A stretch of 64,000 bases of DNA from Acetobacter suratthaniensis (GCF_017377745.1 NZ_JAFVMG010000011.1:1-64000), one strand, 5' to 3'. Positions 1 through 9,143 are shown, counted from the stretch's first letter. Numbers and translations are program-made. The notes: a model not told the origin generated them from the sequence alone.

Positions 1-341
1 ACCTTGGGCGGCGTACGCGTGACATGCTGCATGGGCGGCTTGGGCGGCGGCGGCGTCTCGATTTTGGGCGGCGGAATATAGGGCGGGGGCGGCACCGTCA
101 TAACCGGCGGGGGTGGTGGGGGCGGCGGGGGCGGTGGAGGGGGCGGAGGCGGCGGTAGAATGCGCGTCTCAATCGGAGCATGGCGCTGCGGCGGCAGCGA
201 ACTGCCCCGCATGCCATACATCAGGCCCATAACCGCAAAAATGTGCAGAAGGCCAACAATGACCACGATGGCGGCCAGAAAAGCGCCACCCATCCTGAAC
301 ACGTAATTTGCCGAGCTTTTCTGCCGCTCGCCGTCGACCAT
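1..341 (-). CDS. tonB: TonB-family energy transducer, N-terminal part (runs off the window)
   Basis: Only the first 113 or so residues are inside the window. TonB couples the proton motive force of the inner membrane to outer-membrane siderophore and other receptors through ExbB/ExbD. The visible part has a short basic N-terminus, one membrane segment at about residues 18-42, then a periplasmic proline-rich arm containing 17 consecutive prolines followed by PPPPY and PPPPKPP repeats. The C-terminal TonB fold that would confirm the family is outside. The ATG at 341 is preceded by GGGAG about 11 bases upstream. An iron-type promoter lies 200 bp upstream. A TolA or other proline-rich anchor is possible, but tolA is present elsewhere in the window, so TonB is preferred. 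Confidence 0.75.
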   Translation of the reverse strand, partial: MVDGERQKSSANYVFRMGGAFLAAIVVIVGLLHIFAVMGLMYGMRGSSLPPQRHAPIETRILPPPPPPPPPPPPPPPPPVMTVPPPPYIPPPKIETPPPPKPPMQHVTRTPPK

Positions 342-548
342 ACCTGTCCATCTCCCGTGACTACCTACACGACTGAAAAAAACCGATCCGCCAAAGCCTT
401 GCGGGGTATCAGGCACCCACACGCGCTATGGCCTCATGCGCCTGTATGATAGCCGTGGCGCATGGATCGGTTTTCCGTCTTTTCGCTGAGCGCAATTGGG
501 CTATCTGAAACCGAAGATGTCAAGGGCACCCTCTGTGACGCAGCCCGA

Positions 549-576
549 TATATATGAAAATAATTATCATATGCAA
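549..576 (-). promoter_or_regulatory. Promoter with an embedded Fur box, reading toward tonB
   Basis: On the minus strand, TTGCAT (576-571) and TATATA (554-549) are separated by 16 bases. The spacer holds TGATAATTATTTTCA (569-555), which matches the 7-1-7 Fur core TGATAATNATTATCA at all but one defined base. A repressor bound there would cover the promoter. The start codon of tonB is about 200 bases downstream of the expected transcription start. The promoter is inferred from sequence; iron control of tonB is the usual arrangement in proteobacteria. Confidence 0.65.
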
Positions 577-595
577 CCAATGCACACAGGCAGAC

Positions 596-628
596 CGCAC
601 GGAACCGCCACATAAGCGCTTCCGTGCG
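596..628 (-). terminator. Hairpin after prfB
   Basis: Nine-base arms CGCACGGAA (596-604) and TTCCGTGCG (620-628) flank a 15-base loop, starting 10 bases after the prfB stop on the minus strand. No run of T follows, so this may be a weak or Rho-assisted terminator or an RNA-end stabiliser. Confidence 0.4.
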
Positions 629-637
629 TATCAATCC

Positions 638-1769
638 TTACTGCGCCGTGGCGCTGGCCTCCGAGCGGGTGGCACCCACACGCATGGCCAGAGCGGCCGC
701 CATGAACGCGTCGAGCCCGCCATCCAGCACCGCATCCGGGTTGCCGGTTTCAACGTTGGTACGCAAATCCTTGACCATCTGGTACGGGGCAAGAACGTAA
801 GAGCGGATCTGGTGTCCCCAGCCAATATCGGTCTTGGCGGCTTCTGTCGCAGCGGCGGCGGCTTCGCGCTTTTGCAGCTCCGCCTCGTACATCCGCGCAC
901 GCAGCATCTGCATAGCCGTTGCCCGGTTACGATGCTGCGAGCGGTCAGTCTGACAGGCCACCACAATCCCTGTGGGAATATGGGTAATACGAATGGCGCT
1001 GTCCGTTTTGTTGACGTGCTGCCCACCCGCGCCCGAAGCCCGGAACGTATCCACCTTAAGGTCGGAATCGTTGATCTCGATCTCGATCGTATCGTCGATC
1101 ACCGGATAGACCCAGACGGAAGCAAACGATGTCTGCCGCCGGGCTGCCGCATCAAACGGCGAAATACGCACCAGACGGTGCACGCCCGCCTCGGTCTTGA
1201 GCCAGCCATACGCATTGGGGCCAGAGACCAGAATGGTGGCGGATTTCAGCCCGGCCTGTTCGCCTTCCGAGCTTTCAATCAGCGTCACCTTATACTGGTG
1301 CGCCTCGGCCCAGCGGGTGTACATGCGCAGCATCATTTCGGCCCAGTCCTGAGCCTCCGTGCCACCCGCCCCGGCATTGACTTCCAGATAGCAGTCATTG
1401 CTGTCCGCCTCGCCCGAAAGCAGGCTTTCGATCTCACGCCGTTTGGCTTCCTCGGCCAGCGCGCGCAGGGTTGCGACGCCATCGGCCACAAGCTCGGCAT
1501 CGCCTTCCATTTCGGCCAGCTCGACCAGCTCGCAGGTGTCGCTCACATTGGTTTCAAGCTGGAGAACGCCCTCGATCTGGTTAGCCAGCAGGGTGCGCTC
1601 GCGCATCAGCTTTTGCGCGGCTTCGGCATCGTTCCACAGGTCGGGGTCTTCGGCGCGGTTGTTCAGTTCCGCCAGTCGGGCTTCAGCGACATCCCAGTTA
1701 AAGATGCCTCCTCAGCAGCGCCACGGACTGCTTGATCTGGTCGTTAAGGGCTTCTGTCTCGGCAGACAT
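638..1769 (-). CDS. prfB: Peptide chain release factor 2, with programmed +1 frameshift
   Basis: RF2 ends translation at UGA and UAA. The protein is 376 residues after recoding: 23 codons from ATG 1769, then a +1 shift at base 1700 into the frame running to 638. Visible motifs are the GGQ catalytic loop ([11 protein letters not shown]) and SPF in the [12 protein letters not shown] segment, the RF2 tripeptide for stop-codon recognition. The residues after the shift ([13 protein letters not shown]) line up with the E. coli RF2 segment after its own shift. Start ATG 1769 has GGAG 10 bases upstream. mrcA lies just upstream on the same strand, separated by a terminator-like structure. The real product needs both frames; a start at an internal ATG such as 1606 would cut off the N-terminal helical domain. 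Confidence 0.95.
1697..1712 (-). promoter_or_regulatory. prfB recoding site: SD-like AGGAGG, CUU slip codon, in-frame UAA
   Basis: Minus-strand sequence AGGAGG CAT CTT TAA C (1712-1697). The internal Shine-Dalgarno sits three bases before the slippery CTT, as in the E. coli site AGGGGG TAT CTT TGA C. The zero-frame stop here is TAA (1700-1698) instead of TGA. Slipping on CUU by one base gives UUU and continues with AAC. The spacing and surrounding protein alignment make a true recoding site very likely. Confidence 0.9.
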
Positions 1770-1794
1770 GGGGCCTGATCTCCATGAGTTCGGT

Positions 1795-1839
1795 AAAAAA
1801 AGGGCGCAACACTGCCCGGCGGGCCTTCAATAAAGGCCC
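1795..1839 (-). terminator. Probable terminator of mrcA
   Basis: On the minus strand, a hairpin GGGCCTT / AAGGCCC (1839-1821) overlaps the mrcA stop codon. It is followed by a short GC stem (GGGC at 1817-1814, GCCC at 1805-1802) and seven T (1801-1795). It separates mrcA from prfB, whose ATG is 25 bases further on. Confidence 0.5.
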
Positions 1840-4595
1840 CCCATGCCAATGTCACCCCCGGAAGAAGGCTGGGCCGCATGCCCCGCGCTGTCAGAGGCGC
1901 CAGCACCGCTCCCCGCCGCACCGGCAGTCGCCCCTGAAGAAGAACCGGACGCCGCCATGTCGCTTTCAGAATCGGGCATGTTCTCGGCCCCTGTATCCGC
2001 CGCCGTCAGCTCACGCGAGCCATCGGCCAGATACAGGCTTTCGCCGGGGATCTGCCCATCCTTGAAGGCATCAATCCCGACACCGCGCCCGGTATCATAC
2101 TGCACGAGCATGACGCCCGGCGGCGCGGGAAAGTCGAGCCGGGGCTGACCGGCCAGAGCCACCTTCATGACCTTGTTCCAGATCGGCCCGGCAATGGCCC
2201 CGCCGGTTTCATTCCGCCCGAGCGACTGAGGCGTATCAAAGCCGAACCAGACCACCGTAACCGTGTCAGGCGTATAGCCCGCGAACCACGCATCGTTAAA
2301 ATTCTGGCTGGTGCCGGTCTTGCCCGCAACCGGCACATCAATCCCCTGCCCGGCCAGCATGCCGGTGCCGCGCCGGATGACATCCTGCAGCATGGTGGTG
2401 ATCTGAAACGCGCTCTGCTCGCTCGCCACACGCGGCCTGTCATCACGCAGCATAGGCAGGGTATCGGGCGAAAGCAGGCCGGACGATACCGCTGCCGGGG
2501 TGGCCGGTACAGTCGCGGGAGACAGCGCCCCAGCGGCATCCACCGGGGTTAAGTCCGTTGCGGTCTTGTCGGCTGGCGCTGCATCAGCACCCTGCGTATC
2601 GGACTGGGCAGGCAGGGGGGCCAGTGTCAGGCCCGGAGCGCGCCACAGAACCCGGCCCTGCCGGTCCTGCACATCGTCAATCAGGGTGGGGGTGATCCGC
2701 CGCCCGCCCGAAGCCAGCGTGGCGTAAGCCCCGGCTTCCTTCAGCACCGTGGTTTCGACCGCCCCGAGTGCTGCGGGCAGCACCTGCGGCATGGTATCCA
2801 CCAGCCCCAGCTTGATAGCCATGTCGGACACGGCTTTCATGCCAATATGGGCCGCCAGCCGGATGGTGACGAGGTTACGCGACTCCCGTAGCGCATCATG
2901 CAGGGTGGTCGCGCCCCAGAAGTCTTTCTCGTAGTTGTTCGGGTGCCATGTGCCGTAGGAAACGGGCGAATCCTCGAATTCCTGCGAGGGCGAAATGCCC
3001 TGTTCCATAGCCGTCAGATATACAAATGGCTTGAAGGAAGACCCCGGCTGGCGCAGGGCCTGTGTCGCCCGGTTGAACTGCGAGGCCTGAAAAGACCAGC
3101 CGCCCACAAGAGCGAGCACACGCCCGGTATGGGCATCAAGCGTAACCACAGCCCCTTCCACCAGAGGCACCTGCATAAGGGCCGCGCGGCCACCGGCAGC
3201 CTGCGGCTCCACCATGACCACATCCCCATTATGCAGGGGGTGGCTGCGGCGGGCCCATGTCAGATCACGCGCGAGCAGCAACGCTTCCTGAGCAGCCCCA
3301 TCAGGCATGGGAGCAGACGCCTGCGGGTTGCGCCGCACAACGCTGTTTTCAAGCCAGCCTACGCGGCCCTTGGCGGCGTCCAGCACCACGGCCAGCCGCC
3401 ACTGCTCTACAAGGCCAAGCGGCGGGGTCTGGGCGGCAAGAGCGGCTGTCCAGCTTGCCTGCGGGGTGTCAGGGCCAATACCCGGCAGGGTGCGTATCGC
3501 TCCCTGCCAGCCCCTGTGGGCGCGGTCATAGGCCAAAAGCCCCTGACGCAGGATCCCCTGTGCCGCACGCTGGAGCGGCAGATCAAGGCTGGTATGGACA
3601 TCCAGCCCGCCCTGCATGGTCATGTCCTGACCATAGCGCTCGATCAGCTCACGGCGCACCTGCTCGGCAAACCATTCAGACCCCAAAGCCGGGCCGGGCC
3701 GGACAAACGCCCGCGTATCAAGCGGCTGGGCGGCGGCGGCATGGGCGGCCTCGGGCGTGAGCGCACCGATATCGGCCATGCGCTCCAGCACCCAGTTCCG
3801 GCGGCCACGCGCGGCATCGGGAAAACGTTCGGGGTTATAGTTGGTGGGTGATTTGGGCAGTGCGCCCAGAAAAGCCGCCTCGGCATCATCAAGCTGATCG
3901 AGCGGCTTGTTGAAATAGGTCTGGGCGGCGGCACCAATGCCGTATGCCCCGTTCCCGAGGTAAATTTCGTTCAGGTAGATTTCGAGAATCTTTTCCTTGG
4001 GCAGAACCTGCTCCACCCGCATGGCCAGAAACGCTTCCTTGGCCTTGCGCTTGAGGGACACCGCATTGGTGCCCAGCAGCATGATACGCGCCACCTGCTG
4101 CGTAATGGTGGACGCCCCGATAGGCCGCCGCCCCTTGCCGCGCGTAAGGTCCGTCAGCCCCGCGCGCAGAATGGCGGCGGGGTCTACGCCGTTATGAGTC
4201 CAGAATTTCTGGTCTTCCGCCGCGATAAAGGCGTTCTTCACCTTATCCGGGATAGCGTTATACGGCACAAAAATACGCCGCTCATTGGCCAGTTCGGCCA
4301 CAAGCTGGTCATCCTGCGCGTACAGGCGGCTCATGACCGGCGGCTGGTACGAGCGCAGGCCCTCTACCGTAGGCAGATCGGCCATAATGCCCTGATACTG
4401 CCCCCACAGCATAATGCCGCCGCCAAGCCCCCCCGCCAGCACAATAGCCGCCGAAGCGCCAAGAAACCTGCGCAGGGTACGCCGCCGCAGGCCACGCCCG
4501 CTACTGCGCTGCACAACCCTGTCCGGCTGTTGGCCCATCTGCGTATCCTGACTGGAGGAAGAACCCGTTTCACCGGAAGGTGGAGTGCTTGTCAT
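1827..4595 (-). CDS. mrcA: Penicillin-binding protein 1A, bifunctional glycosyltransferase/transpeptidase
   Basis: Polymerises lipid II and cross-links peptidoglycan in the periplasm. The 922-residue protein has a cytosolic N-terminus rich in Ser/Arg, one membrane anchor at about 46-66, and a GT51 domain with the catalytic Glu127 in AAEDQKFW. The transpeptidase domain carries SSFK (519-522, nucleophile Ser519), SRN (572-574) and KTGT (759-762), so both active sites are intact. An insertion rich in Ala/Asp/Thr lies at about 662-715, just before the KTG part, and the last 50 residues are a low-complexity Gly/Ser/Ala tail ending GGLY. Start ATG 4595 has only a weak purine stretch upstream (AAAGAAG). 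It diverges from the GGDEF-EAL gene. Confidence 0.95.
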   Translation of the reverse strand: MTSTPPSGETGSSSSQDTQMGQQPDRVVQRSSGRGLRRRTLRRFLGASAAIVLAGGLGGGIMLWGQYQGIMADLPTVEGLRSYQPPVMSRLYAQDDQLVAELANERRIFVPYNAIPDKVKNAFIAAEDQKFWTHNGVDPAAILRAGLTDLTRGKGRRPIGASTITQQVARIMLLGTNAVSLKRKAKEAFLAMRVEQVLPKEKILEIYLNEIYLGNGAYGIGAAAQTYFNKPLDQLDDAEAAFLGALPKSPTNYNPERFPDAARGRRNWVLERMADIGALTPEAAHAAAAQPLDTRAFVRPGPALGSEWFAEQVRRELIERYGQDMTMQGGLDVHTSLDLPLQRAAQGILRQGLLAYDRAHRGWQGAIRTLPGIGPDTPQASWTAALAAQTPPLGLVEQWRLAVVLDAAKGRVGWLENSVVRRNPQASAPMPDGAAQEALLLARDLTWARRSHPLHNGDVVMVEPQAAGGRAALMQVPLVEGAVVTLDAHTGRVLALVGGWSFQASQFNRATQALRQPGSSFKPFVYLTAMEQGISPSQEFEDSPVSYGTWHPNNYEKDFWGATTLHDALRESRNLVTIRLAAHIGMKAVSDMAIKLGLVDTMPQVLPAALGAVETTVLKEAGAYATLASGGRRITPTLIDDVQDRQGRVLWRAPGLTLAPLPAQSDTQGADAAPADKTATDLTPVDAAGALSPATVPATPAAVSSGLLSPDTLPMLRDDRPRVASEQSAFQITTMLQDVIRRGTGMLAGQGIDVPVAGKTGTSQNFNDAWFAGYTPDTVTVVWFGFDTPQSLGRNETGGAIAGPIWNKVMKVALAGQPRLDFPAPPGVMLVQYDTGRGVGIDAFKDGQIPGESLYLADGSRELTAADTGAENMPDSESDMAASGSSSGATAGAAGSGAGASDSAGHAAQPSSGGDIGMGGLY

Positions 4596-4775
4596 GTCGC
4601 TTCTTTACCATTATCCTATGGGTGCGTCTTCCCCCTCCCGCCGATTGTCTTCACAATCGTGGCGACATTCAGACCGAGCCATATTACGGCTTGCAATGAA
4701 GCGCCGTAAAAAGGCCATGGCGTTCGACTACCCCCCTCCCCCCGTTCGGATTATCCGAAATGGAGCCACACGCCA

Positions 4776-7196
4776 GTGATCGCTTTTCTGCAGCCTCTCT
4801 TTCATGACCATGACATCGGGATCATTACGGTTGCAGCCCTTCTGTGCGGGTGTGGTGCGTGGGTCACCACCGGGCTGTTCAACCGTTTTCTGCTCAGCCC
4901 CCCTCATGGCAAGGCCCGCTGGCTGGCCAAAACTGCCCTGATTGCGGGCACCACGGTGTGGTGTACCCATTTCATTGCCATGCTGGGTTACAGGCCGGGG
5001 GTGGCGGTCGGGTTCTCCTTCAGCCTGACAACCCTTTCACTGCTGATTGCTCTGACAGGCAGCCTGTGCGGCACAGCCCTTGCCGGGTGGCGGTGGGGCC
5101 ACGCGCCGGTGCGGCTGCTCGGTGGGGCTGTCATGGGGTTGGGGATCGCCAGCATGCATTATGTTGGCATGCTGGCCTACCGGGTGCAGGGCAGCATGGA
5201 CTGGAACATACCCTGCCTTGTCCTGTCCGTAGCACTGGCGACAGGGCTTGCCGCCGCGGCCTTTCTGGCCGGGGGCATTGCCGATCAGCAGGTACGGCGA
5301 CCGGGCGTCATGACGGTGCTGCTCATGCTGGCCATTATCAGCCTGCATTTTACCGGCATGCTGGCGCTGCACATAACGCCTTCACCCGTTGCGGGGCATT
5401 TTGCCTCGCCCGAAACGCTCTGGATTCTGGCTCTGGTAACAGCGGGCATGGCGGGCATTATCGTGCTGAGCGGGCTGAACATCGCGCTGATGGACCACCG
5501 CAACGAGCGTGAACACAAGCGCCTGCTGCACATGATAGACGATATGCCCGTAGCAGTGATGACGGTCGAACCCGATACGCTGCGCATCAACTACGCCAAC
5601 ACGACCTCACGCAAGCTGATCCACAGCATCGAACATCTGCTGCCCGTCAAGGCCGAAAACCTGATCGGCACCTGCATTGACATCTTTCATCGCCACCCCG
5701 AGCACCAGCGCCGCATTCTGGCCAACCCTGCCAATCTGCCGCACAATGCGCGGATCAGTCTGGGCAACGAAATTCTTGATCTCAAGATTTCCGCCATCAA
5801 CGACAATAACGGCCAATACCTTGGCCCCATGCTGACATGGGCGCTGGTTACCAAGGAAGTAGAAGCCGAAAACCGTATCCTGCATCTGGCCCGCTACGAC
5901 AGCCTGACAGGCCTTGCCAACCGCAACACCTTTCATGGCCTGCTCGATACGCGGCTCCAGTCCGGCTCAACAGAGCTGAGCCTGCTGTTTATTGATCTGG
6001 ACGGGTTCAAGCTGGTTAACGACACCCACGGCCACCGCGCGGGCGATACCCTGCTGCGCGAAACCGCACGCCGCCTGCAAGCCCTGTGCGATGAACGCAG
6101 CACAGACGCATGCCGGGTGTCGATCTGCCGTCTGGGGGGTGATGAATTTGTCATCATGTCCGAAAGCAACGCCCCAACCTTTAACGAGACACTGGCCGAC
6201 ACCGTTATCCGCTGCGTGGAAGAACCCTACCGGCTTGGCAAGGACCTGCATGTCAGGATCAGCGCCTCTGTGGGTATAGCGCTGTGCCCCCAGCACGGCA
6301 CCGACAGCGAAACCCTGCTCTCGCGCGCGGATATAGCGCTCTACGCCGCCAAGGATGCGGGCAAAAACGCGTTCAAGTTCTTTGCCGATACGATGGAGCA
6401 GAACCTTCAGGATCGCCTGCATCTGGAAGATTCGCTCCGCGAAGCCCTGATTACGGGCGAAAACCTGTTCGTGTTCTATCAGCCCATCGTTAACGCCCAG
6501 ACCAACGCCATTACAGCGCGTGAAGCCCTGATCCGCTGGTATTCGCACGATCAGGGCTGGATTTCGCCTGCCGTGTTCATTCCCGTGGCTGAACAGACCG
6601 GCCTGATCGAACGGCTGGGCCATCTTGTGCTGCACCGCGCCTGCCGCGATGCCGCCGCATGGCCGGACGAAGCGCGCGTGGCGGTCAATATTTCCGCAGC
6701 CCAGCTTGGGCAGGGCTCTCTGGAAGGCATGATTGCCGGTGCCTTGGATGCAGCGGGCCTGCCCGCCACACGGCTGGAAATCGAAGTCACCGAAACAGCG
6801 CTGGTCAATGACGAATCCCGCGTGATGGAAGAACTGCACCAGCTCAGGGCCATAGGCGTGCATGTCGCGCTGGATGACTTTGGCACCGGCTACTCCTCGC
6901 TATCGCATATCCGCAGCTTTCCGTTCGACAAGATCAAGATCGACGGTTCCTTCGTGCGCGATTCCACCACCCGCCCCGATTGTGCGGCCGTTGTGCGCGC
7001 CATTGCCGATATTGGCCACCGGCTGGGTGTCACCACCGTGGCCGAAGGGGTGGAAACGCAGGAGCATCTGGATGCGATCCGCGCCGAAGGCTGTCAGGAA
7101 ATACAGGGGTATGTCTATGCCCGCCCCGAACCCGAACCCCACGACCGCGAGGCCATAAACCGCCTGAACGCACAAAAACCCAAGCCTGCCGCATAA
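4776..7196 (+). CDS. MHYT-PAS-GGDEF-EAL cyclic-di-GMP signalling protein
   Basis: Membrane sensor that can make and/or degrade cyclic-di-GMP. The 806 residues comprise an MHYT sensor of seven membrane helices (1-240) with the repeated motifs CTHFIAM (63-69), SMHYVGM (126-132) and SLHFTGM (189-195), thought to bind a metal or a diatomic gas. A PAS domain follows at about 250-365. GGDEF (454-458) and EAL (583-585, in EALIRW) are both intact, with DDFGTGYSSL and EGVETQEHL also present. The inhibitory RxxD site five residues before GGDEF is absent (ACRV there). Translation starts at GTG 4776; no better ATG is in frame upstream. It is convergent with hrcA. Net direction of activity cannot be told from sequence. 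Confidence 0.93.
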   Translation: MIAFLQPLFHDHDIGIITVAALLCGCGAWVTTGLFNRFLLSPPHGKARWLAKTALIAGTTVWCTHFIAMLGYRPGVAVGFSFSLTTLSLLIALTGSLCGTALAGWRWGHAPVRLLGGAVMGLGIASMHYVGMLAYRVQGSMDWNIPCLVLSVALATGLAAAAFLAGGIADQQVRRPGVMTVLLMLAIISLHFTGMLALHITPSPVAGHFASPETLWILALVTAGMAGIIVLSGLNIALMDHRNEREHKRLLHMIDDMPVAVMTVEPDTLRINYANTTSRKLIHSIEHLLPVKAENLIGTCIDIFHRHPEHQRRILANPANLPHNARISLGNEILDLKISAINDNNGQYLGPMLTWALVTKEVEAENRILHLARYDSLTGLANRNTFHGLLDTRLQSGSTELSLLFIDLDGFKLVNDTHGHRAGDTLLRETARRLQALCDERSTDACRVSICRLGGDEFVIMSESNAPTFNETLADTVIRCVEEPYRLGKDLHVRISASVGIALCPQHGTDSETLLSRADIALYAAKDAGKNAFKFFADTMEQNLQDRLHLEDSLREALITGENLFVFYQPIVNAQTNAITAREALIRWYSHDQGWISPAVFIPVAEQTGLIERLGHLVLHRACRDAAAWPDEARVAVNISAAQLGQGSLEGMIAGALDAAGLPATRLEIEVTETALVNDESRVMEELHQLRAIGVHVALDDFGTGYSSLSHIRSFPFDKIKIDGSFVRDSTTRPDCAAVVRAIADIGHRLGVTTVAEGVETQEHLDAIRAEGCQEIQGYVYARPEPEPHDREAINRLNAQKPKPAA

Positions 7197-7200
7197 AGCG

Positions 7201-7212
7201 CCCCGGCCGGGG
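7201..7212. terminator. Short GC palindrome between convergent genes
   Basis: CCCCGGCCGGGG lies in the 25 bases between the stop codons of the GGDEF-EAL gene (plus) and hrcA (minus). There is no T run, so it is at most a weak bidirectional pause site. Confidence 0.25.
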
Positions 7213-7221
7213 TCTGGCAGG

Positions 7222-8304
7222 TCAGCCCAGCATGTCGCCCAGAAGGCGGGCGGTATAGTCAACCACCGGCACCACGCGACCATAATTGATCCGCGTGGGG
7301 CCAATCACCCCGATAGCCCCCACAATCCGGTTGGCCTCATTACGGGCCGGCGCCATGACCACCGACATGCCCGTGGTGCCAAACAGCCCGCTTTCCGCCC
7401 CGATAAAAATGCGCACGCCTTCGGAGTTTTCCACCAGCTCGAGCAGGCGCAGCATGGTTTCCTGAGCCTCCAGCCGGTCAAACAGCGACTGAATGGCCAG
7501 GAGCCGCTCCTGCCCGTCCACATCCGCCAAAAGGCGTGACTGCCCACGCACGATCAGCGTGCCGCCACTTTCGGCCCGGCCACCATTCCAGATAGCCAGC
7601 CCGCTTTCCACCACCTCGGCCGCCAGACTGTCCAGTGCTGTGCTGTCCTGCTCCATGTCAGTCGCAACCCTGCGCCGCAGATCACCCAGCGAAACCCCCA
7701 TAGCGCGCGCGTTCAGGTAATTGGCGGCCTCCACCAGCGCTGAGGGTGGCATGCCCGGAGGCGTTTCGATCACACGGTTTTCCACATGGCCATCGGCCCC
7801 TACCAGCACCACCAGCGCACGGTTGCTGCCCAGTGCTACGAACTCGATATGCTTGACCCCGCCCTCGCCCTTGGGGGCAATGACCAGCCCCGCCGCACCA
7901 GACATACCCGCCAGCAGGGCAGAAGCCTCCGAGAGCGTGTCCTGCAAGGAACGCCCGAGCGCTTCAAGCGACTGGTCGATCACCTTCTGCTCCTCATCCG
8001 ACAGGGCACCGAACTGTAGCAGCCCGTCCACGAACAGGCGCAGGCCCGCCTCTGTTGGCAGACGCCCGGCAGAAATATGAGGGGCGAACAGCAACCCGGC
8101 CTCTGTCAGCGAGGCCATGACATTACGGATTGTCGCAGGCGAAAGCGGCAGTCCCAACCTGCGCGCCACGGTACGTGAGCCGACAGGCTCGCCACTGGCC
8201 ACGTATTCCTCCACCACCTCGCGCAGGATGGTGGCCGCACGCGCATCCAGACCGGGCGGCAGAGAAGGACGCACAGGCAGCAGGCCACGCATTGTCGTCG
8301 TCAT
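7222..8304 (-). CDS. hrcA: Heat-inducible transcription repressor HrcA
   Basis: HrcA represses groESL and dnaK-type operons by binding the CIRCE element, helped by GroEL. The 360-residue protein has the family N-terminus (EVVEEYVASGEPVGSRTVAR, a winged helix) and the matching ATIRNVMASLTEAGLL and HISAGRLPTEAGLRLFVDG segments, then a GAF-like domain ending in IGPTRINYGRVVPVVDY. It diverges from rdgB. In many alphaproteobacteria hrcA is followed by grpE; here the gene downstream is a convergent GGDEF-EAL gene, so hrcA stands alone. I see no CIRCE inverted repeat in the 230 bp upstream, so self-repression is not evident. Confidence 0.95.
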   Translation of the reverse strand: MTTTMRGLLPVRPSLPPGLDARAATILREVVEEYVASGEPVGSRTVARRLGLPLSPATIRNVMASLTEAGLLFAPHISAGRLPTEAGLRLFVDGLLQFGALSDEEQKVIDQSLEALGRSLQDTLSEASALLAGMSGAAGLVIAPKGEGGVKHIEFVALGSNRALVVLVGADGHVENRVIETPPGMPPSALVEAANYLNARAMGVSLGDLRRRVATDMEQDSTALDSLAAEVVESGLAIWNGGRAESGGTLIVRGQSRLLADVDGQERLLAIQSLFDRLEAQETMLRLLELVENSEGVRIFIGAESGLFGTTGMSVVMAPARNEANRIVGAIGVIGPTRINYGRVVPVVDYTARLLGDMLG

Positions 8305-8534
8305 CGGTCTTGCTCTCCTTCACGCCCCCTGCCCCGCCAGCCTTCCGGCGGCATCGCACAGCAGACCGCCCGCCTACTCCAGCAGAGGTGCAGGCCGGAT
8401 TGCGGGGTTTCCTGATTGTCCTATACCGTGGCATTGGCACGCTGCCACCGGGTAGTCTGCCGCTGTAACAGTCTGCCACCGGCCGCATGACCCGCGCCAC
8501 GTAAAAAACATGACCTGCAAAGGATAGACCCCGC

Positions 8535-9134
8535 ATGACCAAACCCCGGCTCGAACGTGGCAGCCGCCTTGTACTGGCAACCCATAACGCGGGCAAACTG
8601 GCCGAGTTCAAAGCCCTTATGGCCCCTTTTGGCATTACCGTTCTTTCCGCTGGCGAACTGGGCCTGCCTGAACCCGAAGAAACCGCCACGAGCTTTGCAG
8701 GCAATGCCGCCATCAAGGCGCAGGCGGCGGCAAAAGCTGCCAACCTGCCAGCCCTTGCCGATGATTCGGGCCTGTGTGTTTCCGCACTGGGTGGTGCGCC
8801 GGGCATTTACTCCGCCCGCTGGGCCGGCCCGGACAAGGACTTTCCCGCCGCTATGAAACGGATCGAGGAGGGTATCGGCGCGGATGAGCGCACTGCATGG
8901 TTTACCTGCGTGCTGTGTCTGGCTTTCCCCGATGGCACGACCCACAGCTTTGAAGGCCGCGTGGAAGGCGAGATTGTCTGGCCGCCGCGCGGTACTGGCG
9001 GGCATGGCTATGACCCGATTTTCCAGCCCGCAGGCGAAACCCGCAGCTTTGCCGAAATGAGTGACGCCGAAAAAAACGCAATCAGCCACCGCGCCCGCGC
9101 CTTCGAAGCCTTTCGCACAACCTGTCTGGCCTGA
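8535..9134 (+). CDS. rdgB: XTP/dITP diphosphatase (RdgB/HAM1 family)
   Basis: Hydrolyses ITP, dITP and XTP to monophosphates, keeping deaminated purines out of nucleic acids. The 199 residues carry the family motifs: [10 protein letters not shown] near the start, [16 protein letters not shown] with the catalytic acidic pair, [16 protein letters not shown], and [10 protein letters not shown] at the C-terminus. Start ATG 8535 has AAGGA about 10 bases upstream. It is divergent from hrcA, a neighbour pairing common in alphaproteobacteria, though rph, which often sits between them, is missing. A terminator-like hairpin follows. Confidence 0.96.
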   Translation: MTKPRLERGSRLVLATHNAGKLAEFKALMAPFGITVLSAGELGLPEPEETATSFAGNAAIKAQAAAKAANLPALADDSGLCVSALGGAPGIYSARWAGPDKDFPAAMKRIEEGIGADERTAWFTCVLCLAFPDGTTHSFEGRVEGEIVWPPRGTGGHGYDPIFQPAGETRSFAEMSDAEKNAISHRARAFEAFRTTCLA

Positions 9135-9143
9135 GTGATAGCG

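Noticed and set aside
61-160. G-rich plus-strand tract as a repeat or G-quadruplex
   Set aside because: It is explained by the proline codons of the minus-strand tonB gene; structure formation is possible but not needed to explain it.
638-1606. prfB starting at the internal ATG 1606 without frameshift
   Set aside because: It would lose the first domain of RF2; the upstream frame with the SD-like signal and CTT TAA C restores full length and family alignment.
2898-3851. A 317-codon plus-strand open frame opposite mrcA
   Set aside because: Antisense to a PBP1A with both active sites intact.
8305-8534. Search for a CIRCE element before hrcA
   Set aside because: No TTAGCACTC-N9-GAGTGCTAA-like repeat could be found in this gap.
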